This document shows positions 54,741-62,390 of a DNA stretch of 64,000 nt, one piece after another. The notes under the pieces were generated by a model. That model was not told the origin of the DNA. It worked only from the letters and a program-made list of their open reading frames with translations, and searched no databases. The position numbers and the translations under genes were made by a program. The DNA lies in assembly GCF_008642335.1 (NCBI RefSeq), contig NZ_CP029191.1, forward strand, positions 7,254,001 to 7,318,000, given 5' to 3'. The stretch's first letter is position 1. Each line of letters opens with the position of its first letter. Source of the DNA: Streptomyces venezuelae. GTDB taxonomy: Bacteria; Actinomycetota; Actinomycetes; Streptomycetales; Streptomycetaceae.

Positions 54741-55745
54741 ATGACGCTTGCTTCCGGCAGGCCCGCGACAGCGACGCCGCCGCCCGACACTCCGCACAGG
54801 CCGGGGGACTACGACGGAACATCGCCCTTCCCACCGGATGCCCCCGAGCGTGAGCGCGGCTGGGGAGACCGGCTGTACATCGCCGTGACCGCGCTGATCG
54901 TCATCCTGCCGTTCGTGGGACTCGGCCTGGCCGCCTGGCTGCTGTGGGGTCGCTTCGTCGGCCCGCTCGACATGGTGCTGGCCGCTGTCTTCTACGTGAT
55001 CACCGGCTTCGGTGTCACCGTAGGGTTCCACCGTGGTCTCACCCACGGCTCCTACCGAGCCGTGCGCCCGTTGCGTATGGTTCTCGCGGTCGCCGGATCG
55101 ATGAGTTTCCAGGGCGACGTCATCGGCTGGGTCGCCACGCACCGGCGTCACCACGCCTTCACCGACCGTCCTGGCGACCCGCACTCGCCGTACCGCTACG
55201 GCACCCGTCTGCTCGGGCAGCTGCGCGGACTGATGGACGCGCACGTCGGCTGGCTGTTCCGCAACGAGGCCACATCGGCCGAGCGCTTCGCTCCCGACCT
55301 GCTCGCCGACGCCGCCATCCGTCGCGTCACACGCGCCTTCCCCGCCCTGTGCTTTCTGACCCTCGCGCTGCCGTTCGGTCTCGGCTGGGCCATCGGCGGT
55401 TCCTGGCCGGCCGGAGTGACCGCGCTGCTGTGGGCGGGCCTGGTCCGCATCGCGCTGCTGCACCACGTCACCTGGAGCGTGAACTCGCTCTGTCACCTGA
55501 TCGGTTCGCGTCCCTTCCGCACCCGGCGGCACGACCGCGCCACCAACCTGTGGCCGCTGGCTCTGCTCTCCTTCGGGGAGAGCTGGCACAACGTGCATCA
55601 TGCCGACCCCACCAGTGCCCGCCACGGCGTCGACCGGGGCCAGATCGACCCGTCGGCCGTCGTCATCCGCCTCTTCGAGCGTGCCGGTTGGGCGTACGAC
55701 GTGCGCTGGCCGACACCGGACCGGATCGCCGCTCGCCGGACCTGA
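54741..55745 (+). CDS. Acyl-CoA desaturase (stearoyl-CoA desaturase family)
   Basis: 334 residues. Four membrane helices are expected (about 48-70, 75-95, 205-225, 235-255). His boxes HRGLTH, HRRHH and HNVHH are the OLE1/SCD type, different from the neighbouring desaturase. The disordered Pro/Thr-rich N-terminus (about 1-40) is cytosolic. It has no cytochrome b5 domain, so it may use the same reductase. ATG at 54741 with only a weak ribosome-binding site. Confidence 0.92.
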   Translation: MTLASGRPATATPPPDTPHRPGDYDGTSPFPPDAPERERGWGDRLYIAVTALIVILPFVGLGLAAWLLWGRFVGPLDMVLAAVFYVITGFGVTVGFHRGLTHGSYRAVRPLRMVLAVAGSMSFQGDVIGWVATHRRHHAFTDRPGDPHSPYRYGTRLLGQLRGLMDAHVGWLFRNEATSAERFAPDLLADAAIRRVTRAFPALCFLTLALPFGLGWAIGGSWPAGVTALLWAGLVRIALLHHVTWSVNSLCHLIGSRPFRTRRHDRATNLWPLALLSFGESWHNVHHADPTSARHGVDRGQIDPSAVVIRLFERAGWAYDVRWPTPDRIAARRT

Positions 55746-55787
55746 CACCACCCGCCACCGTCGAGTCACCCCACCGACAGGAACCTC

Positions 55788-56342
55788 ATGGCCACCGTTC
55801 AGGAACTTCCGCTTCCCTCTCGTCCCCCTCTCCGTCTCCGCCTCGCGCCCGACGGTGGCCTGCCCCGCGCCATCGACGGCGCGTGGTGGCCGCGTTCGTC
55901 CGACATCGTCACCGAACTGCCCCAGCTGCTCGTCGGTCTGCCCTCCGCGTGGCGCGACATCCGCAGCGTCACGGTGAAAGGGGACATGTGGTCCGCGACG
56001 CCGGGCCGGATGCTCGTCGCCAACCAGGTCGTCCGACTGCACCGGAGCACCACGGCGTCGGCCCACCACGGCGTCGTCCTGCTCAGCCCCGGCCGGGGCC
56101 GCTGGGACCTGCTGGTCGTGCCCCCGGACACGCCGGCGAGACGAGCGGCGCTGATCATGTCGAGCGCCGCCTCCAGCGGCCTCCTCGCCTCTGCCTCGAC
56201 CACCCGTGCACCGGCGCCGCTCTCCGCGGTGGTCGAGGCTCCACCGGCGGACGGAACAGCTTGCGTACCGGCGGCATCGACAGCAGGGTCGCCGGACTGC
56301 ACGTTGCCGGAACACGCTCACAGATCCGTGCGCCCGGTGTGA
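55788..56342 (+). CDS. DUF5994 family protein
   Basis: 184 residues. The family hallmark is present: DGAWWPRSSDIVTELPQLL, then VVRLHRS and LLVVPPDTPARRA. Such proteins are found in actinomycetes near GAF-ANTAR and stress genes; function unknown. The last 45 or so residues are Ala/Ser/Pro-rich and probably disordered. ATG at 55788, 42 nt after the desaturase stop, so it is probably in the operon. Confidence 0.82.
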   Translation: MATVQELPLPSRPPLRLRLAPDGGLPRAIDGAWWPRSSDIVTELPQLLVGLPSAWRDIRSVTVKGDMWSATPGRMLVANQVVRLHRSTTASAHHGVVLLSPGRGRWDLLVVPPDTPARRAALIMSSAASSGLLASASTTRAPAPLSAVVEAPPADGTACVPAASTAGSPDCTLPEHAHRSVRPV

Positions 56343-56406
56343 CGACGGCCCCGTCCCTTCGGACTCGGGGGTGAGCCCGCCGACGCGCTGCCCAGGAGAG
56401 GACTCC

Positions 56407-57450
56407 ATGCCGGATGTCGTTGTCGTCGGGGCCGGAATCGTCGGTGCCTCCGTCGCCTACCACTTGGCCAAGCGGGGGGGGGTGCCGGTCACGTTGGTCG
56501 AGCAAGGGGCGGGGCCGGCCGTCGGGGTCACGGCGGAGTCGTTCGGCTGGGTCAGTGGGGTAGGGGATGGGGCGCCCGCCGGGGCGCGGGACCTGCGTGC
56601 GTACGTGCTCGCGGACCATCTGCGGCTCGCCGCCGAGCTGGCGGGTGCCGCCGTCCGTCGGAGCGGGTCGCTGACCTGGGGAGGCGGGCCGGTGGAACGG
56701 GAGGCGCCGCTGGGGCCAGGGCGGTTCCGTGTAGGGCGGGACGAGATCGCCGTGCTGGAACCCGGCCTCAGGAACCCACCCGACGAGGCCGTTCACATGC
56801 CCGACGACCTCGGTGTCGACGCGCCCGCGACGACCCGCGCGCTCGTCGAAGCGGCCCGTGCCCGCGGGGCCACCGTGCTGTACAGGACCGGCGCCACTTC
56901 GTTGCGGGTGCGTGGAGGACGGGTCGGCGGCGTGCTGACCTCCACCGGGTTCCATGCCGCCGAAACCGTCGTCCTCACAGCCGGGACCAGCATCCCGCGG
57001 CTCTGCGCGCCGCTTCCGGTCGACCTGCCTGTCGCCGCCTCGCCCGCCACCCTCGTGCGGGTCTCGGCGCCGCCCGGTCTGGTCCGGACCATCGTGGCCC
57101 GGCCCGACTTCGAGGTGCGGGAGGTGCGGGGCGGGGAGCTGCTCTTGCCCCTCGCCCACGCGGAAGGGCAGGTGTCGGCCTCCGAACAGGCCGCGTACGG
57201 CGCCCTGCGGCGGCTGCGCGCGACCTTTCGTGGCAGCGACGGGTGTCGCCTGCTCGGATACCGGGCCGTCAACCGTCCCATGCCCGCGCGCGGGCCGCTG
57301 ATCGGATTCGCGACACGCGATCGGTCCGTCTACGTCGCCGTCATGCACTCCGCCGTCACCCTGGCCCCCACGGTCGGGCGGCTCGTCGCGGACGAGATCG
57401 TGACCGGTCGGGCCGTGCCCGAGCTCCGGCGGTACAGGGTGCGCACCTGA
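56407..57450 (+). CDS. FAD-dependent oxidoreductase (DAO family)
   Basis: 347 residues. The N-terminal FAD motif is VVVGAGIVGASVAYHLAKRG, and a DAO-type substrate domain follows with a final FAD contact (GPLIGFATRDRSVYVAVMHS, MHSAVTLAP). It resembles glycine/D-amino acid oxidase-like deaminating enzymes; the substrate is unknown. ATG at 56407 has GAGAGG. A run of nine G at 56474-56482 lies early in the gene, a possible slippage site. It is followed after 48 nt by the EF-hand gene. Confidence 0.88.
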   Translation: MPDVVVVGAGIVGASVAYHLAKRGGVPVTLVEQGAGPAVGVTAESFGWVSGVGDGAPAGARDLRAYVLADHLRLAAELAGAAVRRSGSLTWGGGPVEREAPLGPGRFRVGRDEIAVLEPGLRNPPDEAVHMPDDLGVDAPATTRALVEAARARGATVLYRTGATSLRVRGGRVGGVLTSTGFHAAETVVLTAGTSIPRLCAPLPVDLPVAASPATLVRVSAPPGLVRTIVARPDFEVREVRGGELLLPLAHAEGQVSASEQAAYGALRRLRATFRGSDGCRLLGYRAVNRPMPARGPLIGFATRDRSVYVAVMHSAVTLAPTVGRLVADEIVTGRAVPELRRYRVRT

Positions 57451-57498
57451 CCGGGAATGGGTCTGGCCGGGGCGTTGCCGCGGATTTACGTTGCGCCC

Positions 57499-58047
57499 AT
57501 GAACGAGCTGCGGAAACGGAAGTACGAGCGGTGGTTCCGCGCTGCGGACGTCGACGGCGACGGTGCGATCACGCGGCAGGACGTCGTCCTGATGAGCGAG
57601 CGCTATGTTCGGGCAAGGGGTATTGGTCCCGATTCTCCTCAGGCGCAGCAGATGTACGAGACCATGCGCCGGTTCTGGGAGACCGTCATCGCTCCCGTCG
57701 ACACCGACAAGGACGACAGGGTGACGTCGGCGGAGATGACACAGGCCTTCGCCGCCATGTTCGCCGACCGCGCCCACTACCCCGAAGAACTCGCCCCCGT
57801 CGCCGACCACTTCTTCGATCTGGCCGACAGCGACGGCGACGGCGCGATCAGTCTGATCGAGTTCACGCACATCTTCGGCAGCACGGGGCGGGCCGGTGAC
57901 GACGAGTGCGCCGAGGTGTTCAACGCGCTCGACCTGGACGGTTCAGGGACGCTGTCGCGGGACGAGTACCACCGGGCGGCTGCCGAGTTCTTCTACGGGG
58001 AGAACCCTGACGCACCGGCCAATCACCTTTTCGGTCGGCTCCACTGA
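57499..58047 (+). CDS. EF-hand calcium-binding protein
   Basis: 182 residues with four EF-hand loops: DVDGDGAITRQD, DTDKDDRVTSAE, DSDGDGAISLIE and DLDGSGTLSRDE. It resembles calerythrin-type Ca2+ buffers or sensors of actinomycetes and has no signal peptide, so it is cytosolic. Loop 2 has Asp-Arg where Gly usually stands (DDRV), so its affinity may be lower. The 3' end overlaps the convergent histidine kinase gene by 25 nt. Confidence 0.93.
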   Translation: MNELRKRKYERWFRAADVDGDGAITRQDVVLMSERYVRARGIGPDSPQAQQMYETMRRFWETVIAPVDTDKDDRVTSAEMTQAFAAMFADRAHYPEELAPVADHFFDLADSDGDGAISLIEFTHIFGSTGRAGDDECAEVFNALDLDGSGTLSRDEYHRAAAEFFYGENPDAPANHLFGRLH

Positions 58048-59108
58048 GCCGCGGGGAGCTCCACCGTGACGTGCAGACCGCCGGTCGGGCGGGATGTGAG
58101 GGTGAGGGTTCCGTCGTGTGCCCGGGTGATCGTGTCGGCGATGGCCAGGCCGAGGCCGACGCCCGCGTGTTGAGCGTGTGTGCGTTGCGTGCCTCGTTGG
58201 AACGGTTCCGTCAGGGTTGCGATCTGCTCGGGGGGCAGGTGCGCGCCGGTGTTCTCCACCGTCAGGACCACCGTGTGGGGGCGGACGCTCGTGTGGACCC
58301 GGACGGTCCCTCCCTCCGGCACGTTGTGGACGATCGCGTTCTGGACGAGGTTCGTCGTCAGCTGGAGCAGGAGCGCCGGGGAGCCGATGGTGGGGGCGAC
58401 GTCGCCGCCGGTCTCGACGGTGACGCCGCGCGTCTCCGCGAGGGGGAGCAGCGTTTCGGTGGCTTCTTCCGCCATGAGGGACAGGTCGACGTGTTCGCGG
58501 GTGAAGGACCGCCGTTGGGCGCGGCTGAGGAGGAGCAGCGCCTCGGTGAGGTCGATGGCCCGGGTGTTGACGGTGTGCAGGCGGTCGACGAGTTCGGCCG
58601 TGTCGTGGTCCGGGTCCGTGCGGGCCACGTCGAGGAGCGACTTCGAGATCGCCAGGGGCGTGCGCAGCTCGTGCGAGGCGTTGGCCGCGAACCGCTGCTG
58701 TTCGGCGACGTGCGCTTCGAGCCGTTCGAGCATCGTGTCGAAGGCGTCGGCGAGTTCGCGGAACTCGTCCTCGCGGCCCGGCAGGTGGATGCGGTGGGAG
58801 AGCGAACCGTTCGCGGCCGTGCGCGTGGCGTGGGTGATGCGGTTCAGGGGGGCGAGCATGCGGCCCGCCAGGAGCCAGCCGCCGCCGAGTCCGAACACCA
58901 GCATGAAGAGCATCGTGATGGCGGCGACCGGGGCGAACTCGCGCGCGACGGGGATCTCGTAGCCCGGTTGGAAGGTGAGCCCCACGTGCTTCACGCGCGT
59001 CAGGAAGAACCATCCGGCGATCAGCATCAGCCCGCTCGCCAGCATCAGGAATCCGGTGTAGCTGAGGGTGAGTTTGAGGCGGACGCTCAGGCCGGGTTCT
59101 CTACGCAC
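58023..59108 (-). CDS. Sensor histidine kinase
   Basis: 361 residues: TM1 (about 13-35), a short periplasmic loop, TM2 (about 58-80), HAMP, HisKA with SHELRTPL, N box NLVQNAIVHN and G box GVGLGLAIAD. The external sensor is only about 20 residues, so it may sense the membrane or an associated protein. GTG at 59108 with GGAG upstream overlaps the response-regulator stop by 8 nt. It is the partner of the OmpR-type regulator encoded just upstream. Confidence 0.93.
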   Translation of the reverse strand: MRREPGLSVRLKLTLSYTGFLMLASGLMLIAGWFFLTRVKHVGLTFQPGYEIPVAREFAPVAAITMLFMLVFGLGGGWLLAGRMLAPLNRITHATRTAANGSLSHRIHLPGREDEFRELADAFDTMLERLEAHVAEQQRFAANASHELRTPLAISKSLLDVARTDPDHDTAELVDRLHTVNTRAIDLTEALLLLSRAQRRSFTREHVDLSLMAEEATETLLPLAETRGVTVETGGDVAPTIGSPALLLQLTTNLVQNAIVHNVPEGGTVRVHTSVRPHTVVLTVENTGAHLPPEQIATLTEPFQRGTQRTHAQHAGVGLGLAIADTITRAHDGTLTLTSRPTGGLHVTVELPAAQWSRPKR

Positions 59109-59817
59109 GGCCGTTTCTCCATGCAGGGCCGTCTCCCTCGCCCCCGGGGGCGTCCGGTGCCGTAGCGATGCGGTAGCCGACCCCCGGCACGGTCGCGATG
59201 ACCCAGGGTTCGCCGAGCCGCTTGCGCAGGGCCGAGACCGTGATGCGTACCGCGTTGGTGAACGGGTCCGCGTTCTCGTCCCACGCGCGTTCGAGCAGCT
59301 CTTCGGCGCTGACGACACCTCCCTCCGCCGCGACGAGCACTTCCAGTACGGCGAACTGCTTCCTGGTCAGGGCGACGAACCGGTCGTCCCGGTACACCTC
59401 CCTGCGGAACGGGTCGAGGCGCAGGCCGGCGATCTCGCGTACGGGAGGCCTGCTGTGGGCGCGTCTGCGGTCGAGGGCCCTGAGGCGGAGCGCGAGTTCA
59501 CGGAGCTCGAAGGGTTTCGTGAGGTAGTCGTCGGCTCCGAGTTCGAACCCGGAGGCCTTGTCGTCGAGCCGGTCGGCCGCGGTGAGCATCAGGATCGGCA
59601 TGCCGCTGCCGGACGCGACGATACGGCGGGCGATCTCGTCGCCGGACGGCCCGGGGATGTCCCGGTCGAGGACCGCGATGTCGTAGGCGTTGCAGTCGAG
59701 GAGTTCCAGAGCGGTGTCGCCGTCGGCCGCGAGGTCCGCCGCGATCGCCTCCAGGCGCAGACCGTCGCGGATGGCCTCCGCCAGATAGGGCTCGTCTTCG
59801 ACGATCAGGACACGCAT
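59101..59817 (-). CDS. OmpR/PhoB-family response regulator
   Basis: 238 residues. The receiver has the EDE acidic pair near residue 7, the phosphoryl-acceptor Asp in AVLDRDIPG, Thr/Ala in LTAADR and Lys in LTKPFE; the winged helix has VRITVSALRKRLG and TVPGVGYRIA. ATG at 59817. The 86-nt divergent region to the VanY gene holds related CGCATA repeats (59836 and 59863) and a GTCGAC-centred imperfect dyad, which may be its binding sites. Confidence 0.94.
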   Translation of the reverse strand: MRVLIVEDEPYLAEAIRDGLRLEAIAADLAADGDTALELLDCNAYDIAVLDRDIPGPSGDEIARRIVASGSGMPILMLTAADRLDDKASGFELGADDYLTKPFELRELALRLRALDRRRAHSRPPVREIAGLRLDPFRREVYRDDRFVALTRKQFAVLEVLVAAEGGVVSAEELLERAWDENADPFTNAVRITVSALRKRLGEPWVIATVPGVGYRIATAPDAPGGEGDGPAWRNGRA

Positions 59818-59903
59818 GTGCTCAGCGTACGAGCCGACGCATATCGTCGACGTATCGAAAACCGCATACGTGTCGGCAACAGCGCATTGCTTTCACTGGC
59901 GGC

Positions 59904-60572
59904 ATGATTCGAATTCCAGCGTCCGCACGGACGGTACGGACAACGCGCCGCGGGGTTCGAGGGCTGATCTTCGTCGGTCTGATCGCCGGCGTCGTCGCGG
60001 TGATCGCCGCGGCAGTCCTCGTCCGCCAGGCGCCGACATCGTCTTCAAGGTCGTCCTTCACCACGCCTTCTCTGTCTTCTCCCTCTTCCTCGGCTTCCCC
60101 GGCTTCCCCGGTCTCTCCGTCACGTATCCCTCCGGGCGGCGCGACCGTTTTCGACGACTCGATTCCCGCCGTGGCCAAACTCGATCCGGAACTGCGCAAG
60201 GCGCTCCGGCATGCGGCTACAGCGGCTGCCGCGGACAACGGCGTCGAATTCCGTGTCAACAGCGGATGGCGTTCCGCGGAACACCAGAATCGGCTTCTCC
60301 GTGAAGCGGTCGAGAAATACGGGTCCGAAAGCGAGGCCGCCCGCTGGGTGGCCACCGCGGAGACGTCCCCGCACGTGGCGGGGGATGCGGTCGACCTCGG
60401 GGGATCCAGGGCGACGGCGTGGCTCTCCGGGCACGGCGCCGCGTACGGGCTGTGCCAGATCTACCGCAACGAACCCTGGCACTACGAACTGCGCGCGGAC
60501 GCGGCGGACCGCGGCTGCCCACGGATGTACGCCGACCCCACGCAGGACCCCAGGATGCGGCGGCAGCGGTGA
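59904..60572 (+). CDS. VanY-like D-alanyl-D-alanine carboxypeptidase
   Basis: 222 residues: a membrane anchor (about 20-41), a Ser/Pro-rich linker (about 42-78), and a peptidase M15 (VanY) domain. Zinc-site residues are in SPHVAGDAVD (His157, Asp164) and EPWHYEL (His193); GWRSAEHQN is the family SxxRS-type segment. It trims D-Ala from peptidoglycan stems on the outer face. ATG at 59904. Its divergence from the two-component genes suggests VanR/VanS-like control of wall remodelling. No vanHAX genes are nearby, so glycopeptide resistance should not be assumed. Confidence 0.9.
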   Translation: MIRIPASARTVRTTRRGVRGLIFVGLIAGVVAVIAAAVLVRQAPTSSSRSSFTTPSLSSPSSSASPASPVSPSRIPPGGATVFDDSIPAVAKLDPELRKALRHAATAAAADNGVEFRVNSGWRSAEHQNRLLREAVEKYGSESEAARWVATAETSPHVAGDAVDLGGSRATAWLSGHGAAYGLCQIYRNEPWHYELRADAADRGCPRMYADPTQDPRMRRQR

Positions 60573-60595
60573 GCAACGACGAACGAGGACAGACG

Positions 60596-61678
60596 ATGAC
60601 GCGGGTCGACACGGCGGAGCGCGCGCGGGGCGGCCGAGCACCGGAGCGGGGCACGGACACGCGTGGGACCCCGCGCCCACGCCTCCATCGGTCAATACGT
60701 TCCCTGCGCGGGTCCGGTCCCTGGAAGCGCGGCCTCGTGTCCGCGGCACTCGCGCTCGCGCTGGGCCTGCTCATGCTGCTGCACGGACGGATCACCGACC
60801 GAGGCGGCATCGGCAGCCTGGTGGAGACGTTCCTGCCGTGGTTCGGCCTGGGCGTGCCCGTGCTGCTCTGCGTCGCGCTCTGGCGCCGCTCCGCGTCCGC
60901 GACGATCGCGCTGGTGCTCCCGGTCGCCGCGTGGCTGAGCCTCTTCGGCGGGCTGCTCGGCGACAGGGCGCAGTCGGGCGGCGACCTCACCCTGGTCAGC
61001 CACAACGTCGCGGCCGAGAACACCGACCCGGTCGGCACCGCCCGCGCCCTGATCGGCTCCGGTGCTGACGTGCTCGCGCTGGAGGAGATCAGCGAGGGGG
61101 CCAGGGGGACGTACGAGAAGGAACTGGCGCGGGCGTACCCGCACCACACCGTGCAGGGCACGGTCGGACTGTGGAGCAAGCTGCCGCTCTCCCGCACCCG
61201 GCCCGTCGACACCGAGCAGGACGTCGGGCCTCTCGGCGACAGCAAGCCGGCGTCGGCCAAGCTGGTCGACAACAGGGCGCTGCGCACCACGGTGGCGACG
61301 GACCAGGGCCCGCTCGCCGTGTACGTGGCCCACCTCGGATCCGTACGGGTGACGTCGGACGGAGGCTTCGGCACGGCCACCCGGGACAGGAACGCCCGGG
61401 CACTCACCCGGGCGCTCGCCGCCGAGCGGAACGAACGCGTGGTCCTGCTCGGCGACCTGAACGGCACCGTGGACGACCGCGCCCTCGACGGCCTCACCGC
61501 ACAGCTGCACTCGGCCCACGACGAGGCGGGCAGCGGGTTCGGGTTCAGCTGGCCCGCGAAGTTCCCCGTGGCGCGGATCGACCAGATCCTGGTCCGCGGG
61601 GTGGAGGCGAAGCGTGCGTGGGTGATGCCCGAGACGGGCAGCGATCACCTGCCGGTGGGAACCGCGATCAGCTGGTGA
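60596..61678 (+). CDS. Membrane-anchored endonuclease/exonuclease/phosphatase-family protein
   Basis: 360 residues. A basic N-terminus is followed by three hydrophobic segments (about 45-65, 80-98, 102-120), then an EEP domain: LTLVSHNVAAEN, LEEIS, YVAHLGS, LLGDLNGTVDD and GSDHLPV carry the Mg2+ and catalytic residues. The catalytic domain probably faces outside. The substrate may be a phosphodiester or a lipid head group. ATG at 60596 follows GAGGAC, 23 nt after the VanY stop, so they may form an operon. Confidence 0.88.
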   Translation: MTRVDTAERARGGRAPERGTDTRGTPRPRLHRSIRSLRGSGPWKRGLVSAALALALGLLMLLHGRITDRGGIGSLVETFLPWFGLGVPVLLCVALWRRSASATIALVLPVAAWLSLFGGLLGDRAQSGGDLTLVSHNVAAENTDPVGTARALIGSGADVLALEEISEGARGTYEKELARAYPHHTVQGTVGLWSKLPLSRTRPVDTEQDVGPLGDSKPASAKLVDNRALRTTVATDQGPLAVYVAHLGSVRVTSDGGFGTATRDRNARALTRALAAERNERVVLLGDLNGTVDDRALDGLTAQLHSAHDEAGSGFGFSWPAKFPVARIDQILVRGVEAKRAWVMPETGSDHLPVGTAISW

Positions 61679-61715
61679 CCCGGCCCCGCGCCAGCTGGTG
61701 ACCCGGCCCCGCGCC
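61670..61715. repeat. Perfect 23-bp tandem duplication at the end of the EEP gene
   Basis: 61670-61692 is repeated exactly at 61693-61715. The first copy contains the last codons and stop of the EEP gene (AGCTGGTGA), so the second copy is noncoding. Probably a recent slippage duplication. Confidence 0.95.
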
Positions 61716-61767
61716 CGTACGCACCGCTGTGGCCGGAATCCAACCTTGACCGTGTTCAGCCGAAGTC

Positions 61768-61783
61768 TATGGTCTGGACTAAT
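61768..61783 (+). promoter_or_regulatory. DasR-responsive-like element (dre)
   Basis: The core TGGTCTGGACTA (61770-61781) matches 10 of 12 positions of the DasR consensus core TGGTCTAGACCA. It lies 35-50 nt before the start of a chitin-active-type LPMO gene, where dre sites are typical of streptomycete chitinolytic genes. This implies induction by N-acetylglucosamine or chitosugar metabolism. Confidence 0.65.
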
Positions 61784-61817
61784 CGGCAGCCGTGGACCCC
61801 TCGCCCCAGGAGTACGC

Positions 61818-62333
61818 ATGGACAAGAAGCGGAAGATCGCCGCAGCGATAGGCGCCGGGATGGCGCCCGTGCTCGCCCTGACGTTGCCGACCGGCTCGGC
61901 CAGCGCGCACGGTTACGTGAACGCGCCGGCGAGCCGGCAGGCGCAGTGTGCCGCGCGGACCATCGCGTGCGGCGAGATCAAGTACGAACCGCAGAGCGTC
62001 GAGGGACCCAAGGGCCTGCGCAGCTGTAGCGGCGGCAACGCGCGGTTCGCCGAGCTGGACAACGACAGCAAGGGCTGGAAGGTCAGCGACGTCAGCAGGA
62101 CGCAGACCTTCACCTGGACGTTCACCGCGCGGCACCGCACCCTGAACTACGAGTACTTCGTCGACGGCACGAAGGTCGCGACCGTCGACGGCCACAACCA
62201 GCAGCCGCCGGCGACGGTCTCGCACCAGGTCAACCTCGGCAACTTCACCGGCAGGCACAAGGTCCTCGCGGTGTGGAACATCGGGGACACGTCCAACGCC
62301 TTCTACGCGTGCATCGACGTCAACATCCGCTGA
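61818..62333 (+). CDS. AA10 lytic polysaccharide monooxygenase (single domain)
   Basis: 171 residues. The signal peptide ends ASA with mature His31 exposed (HGYVNAPASRQAQC), which supplies the N-terminal half of the copper His brace; the second His is His106 in TARHRTLNYEY. The Cys pairs and SNAFYACIDV end match small AA10 enzymes of streptomycetes that oxidise chitin. No carbohydrate-binding module is attached. ATG at 61818. A DasR-like site lies upstream, supporting a role in chitin use. It is convergent with the PAS-LuxR gene. Confidence 0.93.
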   Translation: MDKKRKIAAAIGAGMAPVLALTLPTGSASAHGYVNAPASRQAQCAARTIACGEIKYEPQSVEGPKGLRSCSGGNARFAELDNDSKGWKVSDVSRTQTFTWTFTARHRTLNYEYFVDGTKVATVDGHNQQPPATVSHQVNLGNFTGRHKVLAVWNIGDTSNAFYACIDVNIR

Positions 62334-62348
62334 GGAACCCGTAGGTCG

Positions 62349-62390
62349 GACCGTGCTGAGCAGATCGTGCTGATCAGACCGTGCTGAGCG
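62349..62390. repeat. Three tandem 14-bp repeats at the 3' end of the PAS-LuxR gene
   Basis: Units GACCGTGCTGAGCA, GATCGTGCTGATCA and GACCGTGCTGAGCG at 62349, 62363 and 62377. The array spans the LuxR stop codon (62374-62376), so the C-terminal residues derive from one unit. Probably from slippage; each unit can also form a small hairpin. Confidence 0.9.

Noticed and set aside
59904..60572. Glycopeptide-resistance cluster
   Set aside because: Only a VanY-like peptidase and a generic two-component system are present; no vanH, vanA or vanX genes.
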